DNA from: Brachycybe producta
Taxonomy: Eukaryota > Arthropoda > Diplopoda > Playtdesmida > Andrognathidae
Assembly (NCBI GenBank): GCA_036925085.1
Contig: JAUPFP010000204.1
Coordinates: 1-64,000 of the forward strand
Direction of reading: 5' to 3'
DNA length: 64,000 nucleotides
Positions 22,591 through 30,624 of this stretch are shown one piece after another. Under the pieces are notes generated by a model. The model saw only the letters and a program-made list of their open reading frames with translations. It did no database searches and had not been told where the DNA came from. The position numbers and the translations under genes are program-made. Position 1 is the first letter of the stretch. Each line of letters opens with the position of its first letter.

Positions 22591-25500
22591 TCGAACTGGG
22601 GCCTTCCCAAGCGAAACGGCGCTCGGACGGGCTGAACCCGCCGGAAAAGTGCTTTCCATAGTGGTTTGGCCACCATGACAACAGTCATGGCGGCGAAACC
22701 ACACCCACCACGTGTGTATACGGTCAATGACCGTAAAACACACCGTTAACATATAAAAGAGAACTGCCAACAGGCAGGAGAAGGAAATACCCTTAGAGGG
22801 ACTTACTTTTTCACAGATGCCCTCTTTCTCCAGTTCTTGGTGGCCTCTTTGACGGTGAATTTTGGTTTTATTTAACCCACGTGTGGCCGGCGTTTTTCGT
22901 TTAAATTTGTGATAAACAAAATGGCGCCTAGCCGCCAAATTCACCGTCTTAGTGGCTAATGGCCGTGCAGTAGCGGCTAATACGTCATCAGCCGCCTCAT
23001 GCATGGTCACCATGGAGATTTCACCGTCGTCTGCCTTTTTAGGGGCAGACACACGGTGAATTTTCCTACACCAAGACTGGACCTGGTGGGTAGAGACATT
23101 TACCGTCAATTCTCTTATATTGACGGTAATGGGAGCTTTCATGGAGGTTTTCACAGACGGATTTCGCCGTCCACGGACCGATTTCGTCGGACCTTGGACC
23201 AGACACCTGGGGATGGGCCGCCCTGGGTTTCTACCGAAACCGTAGCTGGCCCCAAACACCGCAATGTCCGGCCGCCTCCTCTCCCAGCCGTCCGCCCACA
23301 GTAGCAGACTGCCGGCTCTACCCCACCACGGTAGGGGCACCCACAGGGTACCCCACAACCAGATACTCCCTATCCGAGGGTCGTACCCACTCACCTCAAA
23401 CACCCTCGGTCTCCGCGGACGGAGATTATACCGAGGAGGTGGGGGGTCATCTCCCTCGGAGTCGGTAGACTCCTGCGAAGGAATGGTCGGTGGCTTTAGC
23501 GCCGGAGTCATTCCACTCCGCGCCGAAGCCTCCGTGGCATCGCTGTCTGTACCGGAGGAGGTTTCAGAGACACCAAGTCCATCTTCCTCTCTCACAGTGC
23601 AGGTGGGTATATACGGCTTCAGGTTATCTACATGAAACCGGTCGCGCACCTTCCGACCATACCCGTCTACGAATTCTATCTCGTAGACTAGGTCAGAATA
23701 CCGTGCGACCACCGTACCCCTCTCAGCTTTATATGCCAAGTTCCATTTCTTCGCCTGGCCGAGTTTCCCAGCCTGATCTCTTATCCACACCGGATCTCCC
23801 GGCTGGTAAAGAGGAGGCTCCACACGGCCAGCGTCATACCGCTCTTTTTGCCTTTTCTGAGCAGCCGCCAAACATTGACGAGCCTGCTCCTCCACGGCTT
23901 GCTGGTCGGGCAAGTCGCGGACTGGACCGTTCGGAAGGAGATTATCAATCTCCATCCGGGGCTCACGGCCAAACAACAACTGATATGGAGAGACTTGCGT
24001 ACTCTCCTGGACAGCTGTGTTATAAGCCCACACGGCGGGCCGTAATTTATCCCACCAATCACGCTGTTCCTTGAGGGGATCAAGGTACCGCTTGATGGTT
24101 TCCATTACGGTTTTGTTCGTACGCTCCGTAAGCCCATTAGCTTGCGGATGGTACGCCGTCGTGAAGTGATGCGCTATGTTATAGCGCTCCCGGAACTTCA
24201 GCAGGACTTTGCTGGAGAACTGGGACCCACGATCCGAGACAAGAGCTTTCGGTGTGCCATACACCGAAAGGATCTCGTCCTTCAGAAATTTCACCACACA
24301 GGCGGCCGTGGCCCTTCGTACCGCCCTTGCCACACCGTACCGGGTGAAATAGTCAACCATGATTAATACATAGGTGACTCCACCCACGGAGGCAGGAAAC
24401 GGTCCAACGAAGTCCATTCCCCAGGTATCAACTGGGTACTCCGGCACAATCGGTTGGAGAAATCCCTGACTTCGAGCGAACTGTCGCGCTCTCTGACACA
24501 CCAAACATGACTTAACATATTCGGCAGTGTCCCGCTTCATACCGATCCAGTAGAAGCGTGAGCGCAGTCTCTGGTAGGTCTTAAACATCCCGAAGTGACC
24601 AGCTTCGGGAATGTCATGTAGCTTCCTTAGGCAGAAAGCCCTGCATGACTTCGGAACTACCAACACAGTTCTCAACCGATCCTGGATAGATCTGATGGCA
24701 AACAACAAGTCATCTGCCACCACGAACTTGAACCGGAGGTTCGAGTTGGGGTCACGGAAGATTTCACTCTTCACTTTGGAGCACCAGCCATCGGCCTCTT
24801 GCTCCTTGACACAATCCACCTCGGAACGGATGTGGTAAATAACCTCACCTACGTCGGCTTCGACGTATTCAGGTAAGGAAAGGTCCGCCACATCACGAAC
24901 AGGATACCGACTCAATGCGTCGGCATCCACGTGCAGTGTTCCCTTCCTATACTGAACCTTAAACCGGTACTCTTGAAGCTGCATCTGCCAACGCCCCAAC
25001 CTGCCTTGCAGGTTCTTGGCTGTCTGCAGATAGCAAAGAGCATGGTGATCAGTTACGATCACAAACTCCCGGTTAAAGAGGTAAGGACGGAATTTACCCA
25101 CGGCAAACATGACCGCCAAGCACTCCTGCTCGGTGACCGAATACCGTGTTTCCGCTCTTTTCATGAGTCGGCTTGCGTAGGCCAGAACACGGGGGACACT
25201 GTCCTCCGGCAACTTCTGGTAGACTACGACTCCCAAGCCGTACCCACTAGCGTCGGTATGGATAATTATCTCACCACGCGGATCGTACATGGTGAGTACC
25301 GGCGCTTCGGTTAAAAATGCCTTTAACCGAGCAAACGCTAGTTTGCACTGATCCGACCACTCGAAGGACGCATCCTTCTTTGTCAGATCGTGCAACGGCC
25401 TAGCCACCTTGGCGAAGTCCTTGATGAACCTTCGATAGTAACCGGCAAGTCCGAGAAAACTGCGGACGCCTGTCACCGTCGTCGGGACATCAAACTCCTG

Positions 25501-27783
25501 GACTGCCCGCACGAGATCCGGGTCCGGAGCAACTCCCTCGGCACTCACTACGTGACCGAGATAACGTACTTTGTTAAAGCCAAAGAAACATTTCTTCGGC
25601 TGGAGTTTCAGCTCCGCCCCTCGTAACAGTCCAAGGACAGTGGAGAGTCTCTCGAGAAACTGCTCGAAAGTGTTCCCAAAGACGATAATATCGTCCAGGT
25701 ATACCAGACAGGTCTCCCACTTATGTCCTGCCAATAAGAGGTCTAGCGCTCTCTGCATGGTGGCTGGAGCATTACAGAGTCCGAAAGGCATTTTCCGGAA
25801 CTCAAACAGACCTTGAGAGCAAATGAATGCCGTTTTCTCAATGTCTGGCTCAGCCATCCGAACCTGCCAGTAACCACTAGCCAGGTCCAAGGTAGCGAAG
25901 AACTTCGCACCGGCCAATGAGTCGAGCGCATCATCGATGCGAGGCAACGGATACTGATCCAGCTTTGTCTGGGCATTCAGTTTCCGGTAGTCCACGCAAA
26001 AACGAAAGCCACCATCCTTCTTGCGGACAAGCAAGATAGGGCTCGCGTAAGGACTACGCGAAGGTTGGATAACCCCTGCATCCAACATCTTCGCCACCTC
26101 TTCTTTCTCGACTGCTCTGGCCGTAGGAGCGGTTCGACGCAATCCTTCACGCACCGGAGGTTGCCCACCGGTATCGATCGTATGTTCGACCAGAGAGGTT
26201 TCACCCAACTCTGTGAAGTCGAACGCGAAATGATCCCGGCGTGCCAGCAGGAACTCTCGAAGTTGTCTCGCCTCTTCCAGCTTCAGATTGTCACCAATCT
26301 TAAGACACTCTTCGAGAGTGGGAGCCGTCGCCACATTGAGCACTTGGCGTCCGTTTCCGGACACCCCTCTCAACTTAGACGAGGACTTCCCTGGTCGAAC
26401 CGTCTTCTGAGTGGGGTCTCCCCCTCTCAACTTAGACGGCTCTTCCAGCCCTACCACAATGGCAGCCTCCACAGCTTGAGCCGTGGCTACACCCTCTCCT
26501 GTTTCCAGGGCAATAGGTGCATTCTCCACGTTTTCAAGCCATATATCGTACGTGCCAAGCCGGTTGGCTGCAGCGATACCTGCTACTGCCAACACACCAC
26601 ATCCACCTAAGGCTTTCCGGTGCGGCTCCACGAGAAGCAGCTGGCCAGGGCCGGCATGCTCTACCAACGTCACGGATACGACACGTCGTACGTGGGCTGG
26701 TAGCCAGACATTCTCCCTCAGTCGCAGAGAACAAACTTCTCCGCGCCCGATAGAGGTTCTGGTCTCGGGCAGCTCTGGTGAAACAATGTTCACCCACCCG
26801 TCAACCTGCTCGAGTGCAAGCGGATCCACTGGGAGTTGCCGTCCCTGAGGCAAAGCCCCTGGTATTGGCGATGGAATTGCTTCCACCTCCCTAGGTTCTG
26901 CAAGCGCACGATCGGTGAATGCAGCCTGGAGGGCGTCTGGATGTGCCGTCCAGACATCCTCCTGGAAGTAAACCTTCCGGTGCACGATATCAACCATCAA
27001 GCCGAAGCGTGAGGCGTGATCAACGCCCAACAACGCTTTGCCCTCCCCTTTCACCAAAAGGAGAGGCACCTTGATGGTTTTCTTGTGGATGGTCAATTCC
27101 ACATTTGTGACCCCTACTACCTCGATGGAGTGCCCACCCATTCCAAGAAGGAATGAAGGAACCGCCAGTTCCTCTACAGGCAACTCCATCACTCGTGCCG
27201 CCGTAATGCTTAGGACCGACACGTCGGCCCCGGTGTCTACGATCATCTCCATCAGACGATCGCCTATCGACACCCACACCCTCGGTGAACCTACATCGTA
27301 GGCCCGGCTCTGAAGCTCAGTAATGGGAACCCGCGGGCTCCCACCATCGATCTTCTGCCTCCCGTCCACCTTACCGCCCACACCGGACGGTAATCCCAGA
27401 CGTGCAGAAGTCTGGGGAACAGTCTCACAAACCAGAGACTCCCCAGGCACCACGGGAGGTATGGGCACACCAACTCCTCCCGCCTGCTCGATGAGCGCAC
27501 GATCCAGCACCTCACCACTAGGCATGTAGGGTGAGGGGGCAAACCAGCGATCCAGCTGGCTGCACACGGCCTCCAATGTGGAGCATGGCGATGGAAATAC
27601 GCACTGGGTAATTTCCGGGTCCGCAGACCTCGCCAGAGGCACCCCTGCCTTCCGCAGGACATCCACATATTTGGAGACCGCCCGGAGGTACGTCCCTCGT
27701 TCAGAGCTCAGGCCGTGACAGGCACCTGAGCTTTGAAGCTTTACCGGTCGCACACCACTCAGTTTGGTGGCGACCGGCGGCAG
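22279..27783 (-). CDS. Pol polyprotein: protease, reverse transcriptase, RNase H, integrase
   Basis: The enzyme polyprotein copies the element RNA into DNA and inserts it. Residues are numbered from the valine codon at 27753. Protease has catalytic DTG at 173-175 and a GVD turn at 243-245. Reverse transcriptase spans about 555-735, with the first catalytic Asp in LDLASGYWQV (623) and YLDD at 685-688. RNase H spans about 825-950, with Asp in HTDAS (834), Glu in TEQE, Asp in TDHHAL (902) and DADALSRYP. Integrase spans about 1040-1385: zinc site H1046, H1053, C1083, C1086; catalytic D1114, D1174, E1210, with exactly 35 residues between the last two; then a GPY/F-like SPYQLLFGREP. Conserved sequence ends with YNLRPRRPR (1442-1450), followed by a 374-residue extension I cannot assign. 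There is no chromodomain. Pol has no useful ATG: its frame opens at 27855 inside gag and is entered by a -1 shift at 27783-27789, predicting a Gag-Pol of about 2,418 residues. No frameshift or internal stop is seen. Confidence 0.97.
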   Translation of the reverse strand: MPPVATKLSGVRPVKLQSSGACHGLSSERGTYLRAVSKYVDVLRKAGVPLARSADPEITQCVFPSPCSTLEAVCSQLDRWFAPSPYMPSGEVLDRALIEQAGGVGVPIPPVVPGESLVCETVPQTSARLGLPSGVGGKVDGRQKIDGGSPRVPITELQSRAYDVGSPRVWVSIGDRLMEMIVDTGADVSVLSITAARVMELPVEELAVPSFLLGMGGHSIEVVGVTNVELTIHKKTIKVPLLLVKGEGKALLGVDHASRFGLMVDIVHRKVYFQEDVWTAHPDALQAAFTDRALAEPREVEAIPSPIPGALPQGRQLPVDPLALEQVDGWVNIVSPELPETRTSIGRGEVCSLRLRENVWLPAHVRRVVSVTLVEHAGPGQLLLVEPHRKALGGCGVLAVAGIAAANRLGTYDIWLENVENAPIALETGEGVATAQAVEAAIVVGLEEPSKLRGGDPTQKTVRPGKSSSKLRGVSGNGRQVLNVATAPTLEECLKIGDNLKLEEARQLREFLLARRDHFAFDFTELGETSLVEHTIDTGGQPPVREGLRRTAPTARAVEKEEVAKMLDAGVIQPSRSPYASPILLVRKKDGGFRFCVDYRKLNAQTKLDQYPLPRIDDALDSLAGAKFFATLDLASGYWQVRMAEPDIEKTAFICSQGLFEFRKMPFGLCNAPATMQRALDLLLAGHKWETCLVYLDDIIVFGNTFEQFLERLSTVLGLLRGAELKLQPKKCFFGFNKVRYLGHVVSAEGVAPDPDLVRAVQEFDVPTTVTGVRSFLGLAGYYRRFIKDFAKVARPLHDLTKKDASFEWSDQCKLAFARLKAFLTEAPVLTMYDPRGEIIIHTDASGYGLGVVVYQKLPEDSVPRVLAYASRLMKRAETRYSVTEQECLAVMFAVGKFRPYLFNREFVIVTDHHALCYLQTAKNLQGRLGRWQMQLQEYRFKVQYRKGTLHVDADALSRYPVRDVADLSLPEYVEADVGEVIYHIRSEVDCVKEQEADGWCSKVKSEIFRDPNSNLRFKFVVADDLLFAIRSIQDRLRTVLVVPKSCRAFCLRKLHDIPEAGHFGMFKTYQRLRSRFYWIGMKRDTAEYVKSCLVCQRARQFARSQGFLQPIVPEYPVDTWGMDFVGPFPASVGGVTYVLIMVDYFTRYGVARAVRRATAACVVKFLKDEILSVYGTPKALVSDRGSQFSSKVLLKFRERYNIAHHFTTAYHPQANGLTERTNKTVMETIKRYLDPLKEQRDWWDKLRPAVWAYNTAVQESTQVSPYQLLFGREPRMEIDNLLPNGPVRDLPDQQAVEEQARQCLAAAQKRQKERYDAGRVEPPLYQPGDPVWIRDQAGKLGQAKKWNLAYKAERGTVVARYSDLVYEIEFVDGYGRKVRDRFHVDNLKPYIPTCTVREEDGLGVSETSSGTDSDATEASARSGMTPALKPPTIPSQESTDSEGDDPPPPRYNLRPRRPRVFEVSGYDPRIGSIWLWGTLWVPLPWWGRAGSLLLWADGWERRRPDIAVFGASYGFGRNPGRPIPRCLVQGPTKSVRGRRNPSVKTSMKAPITVNIRELTVNVSTHQVQSWCRKIHRVSAPKKADDGEISMVTMHEAADDVLAATARPLATKTVNLAARRHFVYHKFKRKTPATRGLNKTKIHRQRGHQELEKEGICEKVSPSKGISFSCLLAVLFYMLTVCFTVIDRIHTWWVWFRRHDCCHGGQTTMESTFPAGSARPSAVSLGKAPVRRCVDGRSPPGSGFRRSKAVKHGFDRELPTLDGEHGILHGRSPCNALSNRRNSVRGCFHRRKVVNHGFYRGLPTSDGGNRDSHGEIPWNTLSTGSERGEKWFSP
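22591..23403 (-). other. Hairpin-rich spacer under the Pol C-terminal extension
   Basis: The pol frame stays open here but beyond the last conserved Pol motif. The DNA holds several strong dyads: CCATGAC with GTCATGG (22673-22690), ACGGTCA with TGACCGT (22720-22734), TTCACCGT plus GTCTGCC with their complements (23020-23060, about 15 bp) and TTACCGTCAAT with ATTGACGGTAA (23100-23129, 11 bp). The translated tail has a tryptophan-rich patch (residues 1461-1490) and one hydrophobic, membrane-like segment (about 1657-1676), which could be chance. Confidence 0.6.
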
Positions 27784-27789
27784 TTTAAC
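27744..27789 (-). promoter_or_regulatory. Programmed -1 ribosomal frameshift signal, gag to pol
   Basis: In gag frame the heptamer reads G TTA AAC (27789-27783), a known type of slippery site. A 5-nt spacer follows. Then comes a hairpin with arms CCGGTCGC-CACC (27777-27766) and GGTG-GCGACCGG (27756-27744, one bulged T at 27752) and a 9-nt loop (27765-27757). The gag stop TGA (27761-27759) lies in the loop. Pol is in the -1 frame relative to gag and is open across the whole site. Spacing and stem strength fit a canonical signal. A pseudoknot partner was not looked for exhaustively. Confidence 0.82.
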
Positions 27790-29534
27790 GAGGCTCTCTC
27801 CTCGTCCTCCACGAGTCGATAGTAGAACTGGCCATCGTGAACGGTGGCCAGGTACTTACGACCCTCCAGCCAAACTGGTGCAACACCAGCGGTTGGCTGG
27901 AGGCTCTGACTTTCGTCAGGCACCACCCTAGCGACTTGTCCTTTGGCCGCAGCCTTCGGACAATCCTTCCTCAGGTGACCCATTTGGTTACACCCGAAAC
28001 AAGGACCTAGCCGCCGGAGTGAATCTCCCATACGGTCCGCACTTCGAGGCGTTGCCGCCGGCTGACCTCCGCCAGAGCCTGCCTGCTTCTTCTTCTTGCC
28101 TCCGGTCTTGGCTCCTGCTTTGTCCGACTTGGACTGTGCAGCAGCCTTCGCACCCGTTTGGCTTGAAGATGAAGCCTTGGCAGAGCTCCCAGAGCTAGCC
28201 GTGGTTCCGGAGGACGGAGCGTTAGCCCGGTCCTGGGGAACCCCTCTTGTACGGGTAGGTAATTTACCTACCAGAAGCAAATCGGCTTCGACCAGCCGTG
28301 CCTTTCGGGCATATGCCTCCACCGTACCGGCCTTACAACCGATCAACTGATCAGTGATGGCCGTCTGGAGTTTCCGTTTGAAGCGAATGAGCCGACAGCT
28401 CTCGTCTTCTCCCGGAGACACTCGGTCGGACAGTTCCAAGAACCGCCAGTAGAATGCCTGTACAGACTCGGTAGCCCCCTGTTTCATTGACTCGAATTCG
28501 CCGAAACAGAGGCGAGCCTGATTGCTTGTGCTGAAGCGGCTACGCATAGCATCCTTCAGCTCCGTCCAGGTCAGGTCCGGAAGAGTTTCCACCAACGTGG
28601 CGTAATACTCTTCCGCCGGACCGTCCAGCAGAAACGTAAAGAAACTGCATCGGGACTCGTCCGTCCAGCGCTGAGCTCGGGCTTTCGCTTCGAACTTGCG
28701 GAGAAAAGGCGTCAAGTCCTCTCTGCCGTCGTAACGAGCAAAAGAGTGGACCGGGTTAAAGAACCCGAACGCCTGAACCTCCGCTGGAACCGCTGGAGCG
28801 GGCGTCCAAGCAGCGGCGCTAACCCTGCGAGGTTGCCTGCTCCGGTTCCCCGAAACGTCAGACTCCGACTCAGCTTCCGAGGGAATCATCATCTGAACCC
28901 TCGGCTGCTGTCCGGGTACAGCAGGAGCTCCCCGGCCAAGTCCCCGAGGAGACGGCCTGGGTGCTACCCGCGGAGGGACCAACCGGGGAAGTACCAGTGG
29001 TTCCTCTCGTCGTGCGCCTTCACGCACGGGCAACAGTGAGAACCGAGGTGCCACCCTCGGCTCAACCGACGACCGGGACAGTCGTCCTTCCAACCGAAGG
29101 ACATCTATCCCGTAAGCAATCTCAACGAGTTGCTGCTCGGATAGCCCGGCCAAAAAGGCCCGGCCCTCCCGTGCAGTCTCGTCCGGGATTTCCACCATGT
29201 CCCTACGGGGCTGATCGCCACGTCCAACCGGACGGGCGATGGTGGAAACTTGGACAAGCGGCCGTGGCTGCTCGTCCTCCCCGGTGAGATCACCGTCGGA
29301 CCCACTGTCTTCTACCAGGTATTCTCCCGGACGGACGTCACGGCGGCGTTTCCGCACCGTGACCCAGTCCTCCGGGAGATCCCCGCCTACGCTACCGCTA
29401 GGTCCCTCTGTTTCCAGAGGATCCCCGCCTTCCGCCCCCACAAGGGGACGGTCGACTACGCGGCCGCGTAACTCTAACCCCGCATATGCTCCAAGTTCCC
29501 GACCTCCCGTCGGTACTTTTGGGGCTGACTCCAT
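27759..29534 (-). CDS. Gag structural polyprotein with CCHC zinc knuckle
   Basis: This 591-residue protein starts at an ATG (29534) and ends in TGA (27761-27759). Its role in the family is to build the virus-like particle and bind element RNA. An N-terminal acidic and proline/arginine-rich part (1-255) precedes a capsid-like region (about 258-415). That region holds YDGREDLTPFLRKFE, LLDGPAEEYY and FGEFESMKQGATESVQAFYWRF, typical of retrotransposon gag capsids. A Ser/Ala/Lys-rich linker with KKKK leads to one zinc knuckle, C512-x2-C515-x4-H520-x4-C525. The last ~97 nt overlap the pol frame. No signal for myristoylation is seen (second residue Glu). The frame is intact. Confidence 0.95.
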   Translation of the reverse strand: MESAPKVPTGGRELGAYAGLELRGRVVDRPLVGAEGGDPLETEGPSGSVGGDLPEDWVTVRKRRRDVRPGEYLVEDSGSDGDLTGEDEQPRPLVQVSTIARPVGRGDQPRRDMVEIPDETAREGRAFLAGLSEQQLVEIAYGIDVLRLEGRLSRSSVEPRVAPRFSLLPVREGARREEPLVLPRLVPPRVAPRPSPRGLGRGAPAVPGQQPRVQMMIPSEAESESDVSGNRSRQPRRVSAAAWTPAPAVPAEVQAFGFFNPVHSFARYDGREDLTPFLRKFEAKARAQRWTDESRCSFFTFLLDGPAEEYYATLVETLPDLTWTELKDAMRSRFSTSNQARLCFGEFESMKQGATESVQAFYWRFLELSDRVSPGEDESCRLIRFKRKLQTAITDQLIGCKAGTVEAYARKARLVEADLLLVGKLPTRTRGVPQDRANAPSSGTTASSGSSAKASSSSQTGAKAAAQSKSDKAGAKTGGKKKKQAGSGGGQPAATPRSADRMGDSLRRLGPCFGCNQMGHLRKDCPKAAAKGQVARVVPDESQSLQPTAGVAPVWLEGRKYLATVHDGQFYYRLVEDEERASLNCRRSPPN

Positions 29535-30147
29535 TTTTCACCGTAAACGAACGGTAAAATCTGGACAAAGCCACCAGATATCGGGTTTCCACCGTCGAAA
29601 ACGGTAAATTCACGGACAAAAGTCCGCAAAATACCGTACCGAACGGATGGAACCGTGCAAAACCGCAGTATCACGGACAAAAGTCCGTGTCCCACGGTAA
29701 AGTACGGTCAGAGTTTGACCTTTACCGGTTTCTACCGCGGTATAACGGACAAAAGTCCGTCTCTCGTGGTGTACTTCACGGTAAATGACCTTTTACCACT
29801 TTCTACCGTGGACCGACGGACAAAAGTCCGTACACCACGGTGTACTTGCGGTAAAATACCGTAAACCACCGAAAACCACGGTACCACGGACCGTAGTCCG
29901 TGCCCCACGGTAATTCGACGGTACCAATACGGTAACCGACGGTAAATTTAAAGTTAACCACGGTACAACGGACAAAAGTCCGTTCCCCACGGTATACAAC
30001 GGTAAATCAACGGTGAAACGGTGGTTTCCGCCGCTGTCCCACGGACCAAAGTCCGCGCCCAGTGACGTACTCTCACCGCACGGTGATTCGACCGACTAAA
30101 CGGTCGAACTCACGGTAAATCACCGTGCGAGAGGCGGGGTACAGGTA
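29535..30147 (-). other. Structured 5' leader between primer site and gag
   Basis: These 613 nt of transcribed, apparently untranslated leader are built from degenerate ~72-bp units rich in CACGGT and TACCGT words. Seven hairpins with nearly invariant stems are embedded in them (separate entry). No long frame on the element strand reaches gag in phase. By position, roles such as RNA packaging, dimerisation or internal initiation are possible; none is shown. Confidence 0.75.
29613..30055 (-). repeat. Seven regularly spaced perfect hairpins in the leader
   Basis: Stems of 5-7 bp with core CGGAC/GTCCG occur at 29613-29626, 29672-29689, 29745-29760, 29816-29831, 29885-29902, 29967-29984 and 30042-30055, about 60-80 nt apart. 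On the element RNA the loop is UUUU in five of them, UACG (a UNCG-type tetraloop closed by C-G) at 29885-29902 and UUUG at 30042-30055. The stems are conserved while the sequence between them drifts, which argues for selection on structure. Confidence 0.85.
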
Positions 30148-30163
30148 CCCGGCACCTCCACCA
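30148..30163 (-). promoter_or_regulatory. Primer-binding site, complementary to tRNA-Ala 3' end
   Basis: In element sense TGGTGGAGGTGCCGGG begins two nucleotides after the 5' LTR. Its complement, CCCGGCACCTCCACCA, fits a tRNA 3' end: T-stem half CCCGG, acceptor strand CACCTCC, discriminator A and CCA. From memory of animal tRNAs this is the end of tRNA-Ala with a GGGGGTG 5' acceptor. The match is 16 nt. Confidence 0.75.
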
Positions 30164-30226
30164 ATTGTAACGTCCCGCCGGACCGTTACAATAACCCCAG
30201 TAAGTTCACCCCAAAAAGGACGTAAA

Positions 30227-30232
30227 ACTTAC
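30227..30232 (-). promoter_or_regulatory. Candidate splice donor in U5
   Basis: On the element strand CAGCG is followed by GTAAGT, close to the animal donor consensus. It lies in U5 of the 5' LTR, where a donor could generate a subgenomic RNA for the third frame. I could not pick a convincing acceptor upstream of 22397, so this is only a candidate. Confidence 0.35.
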
Positions 30233-30367
30233 CGCTGAACCGGCTCCTTACGGGGACGGGACCGTACCCGTAGCCGTCTCCCGCACGGTGCTCCCTGGGT
30301 TGTGCCGGCTCCACGGAGCCACCCTCGACGGACACGACGAAAAACCACGCCGCCACGCCGAGAATAT

Positions 30368-30393
30368 CGCGGTAGAACTCCGGTTCTACCGCG
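30368..30393 (-). repeat. U5 hairpin, loop orientation CTCCGG (+ strand)
   Basis: The stem is the same 10 bp as at 18531-18556, with the six-base loop reverse-complemented. Confidence 0.95.
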
Positions 30394-30526
30394 AGCCGAC
30401 ACGAAGACCGGCCGAAACAAGTCGGAAGCAGGACGGTGGCGATTCCCCAACCGGTAATCCCACCCTCCCACGCGGTACTTCCCCAAAGAAACGACACGAC
30501 ACAGTAAGTGATGAATAAAAAGTATA

Positions 30527-30532
30527 TTTATT
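30527..30532 (-). promoter_or_regulatory. AATAAA in the 5' LTR
   Basis: This is the counterpart of the signal at 18690-18695. In the 5' LTR it would have to be bypassed for the genomic RNA to be made, as in other LTR elements that carry the signal in R. Confidence 0.45.
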
Positions 30533-30615
30533 GCACTTACGGCGAGGTAAAAGATGATAAGATGGCAGTGATATCTACACAACTTGGCTGGTCAACTTCT
30601 ACCAGCCAAGCCCCC

Positions 30616-30624
30616 ATAAATATA
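30616..30624 (-). promoter_or_regulatory. Candidate TATA box in the 5' LTR
   Basis: The minus strand reads TATATTTAT, the best TATA-like word in the LTR upstream of the AATAAA. A start site 25-30 nt further on would give an R region of roughly 80 nt and a U5 of about 340 nt. The copy in the 3' LTR is at 18779-18787. Confidence 0.45.

Noticed and set aside
23264-24074. Plus-strand open frames opposite pol
   Set aside because: They lie antisense to integrase and the Pol tail. Their apparent coding quality comes from the G+C-rich codons of the real gene on the other strand.
23000-24130. Chromodomain after integrase
   Set aside because: The residues following the FHVDNLKPY motif are acidic/Ser-rich and then YNLRPR. 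No chromodomain aromatic cage pattern is present, so the element is not a chromovirus.
27753-27753. Independent start of pol at GTG (27753)
   Set aside because: GTG is not a normal initiation codon in animal mRNA, the frame is open upstream to 27855, and a strong -1 frameshift signal sits just before it.
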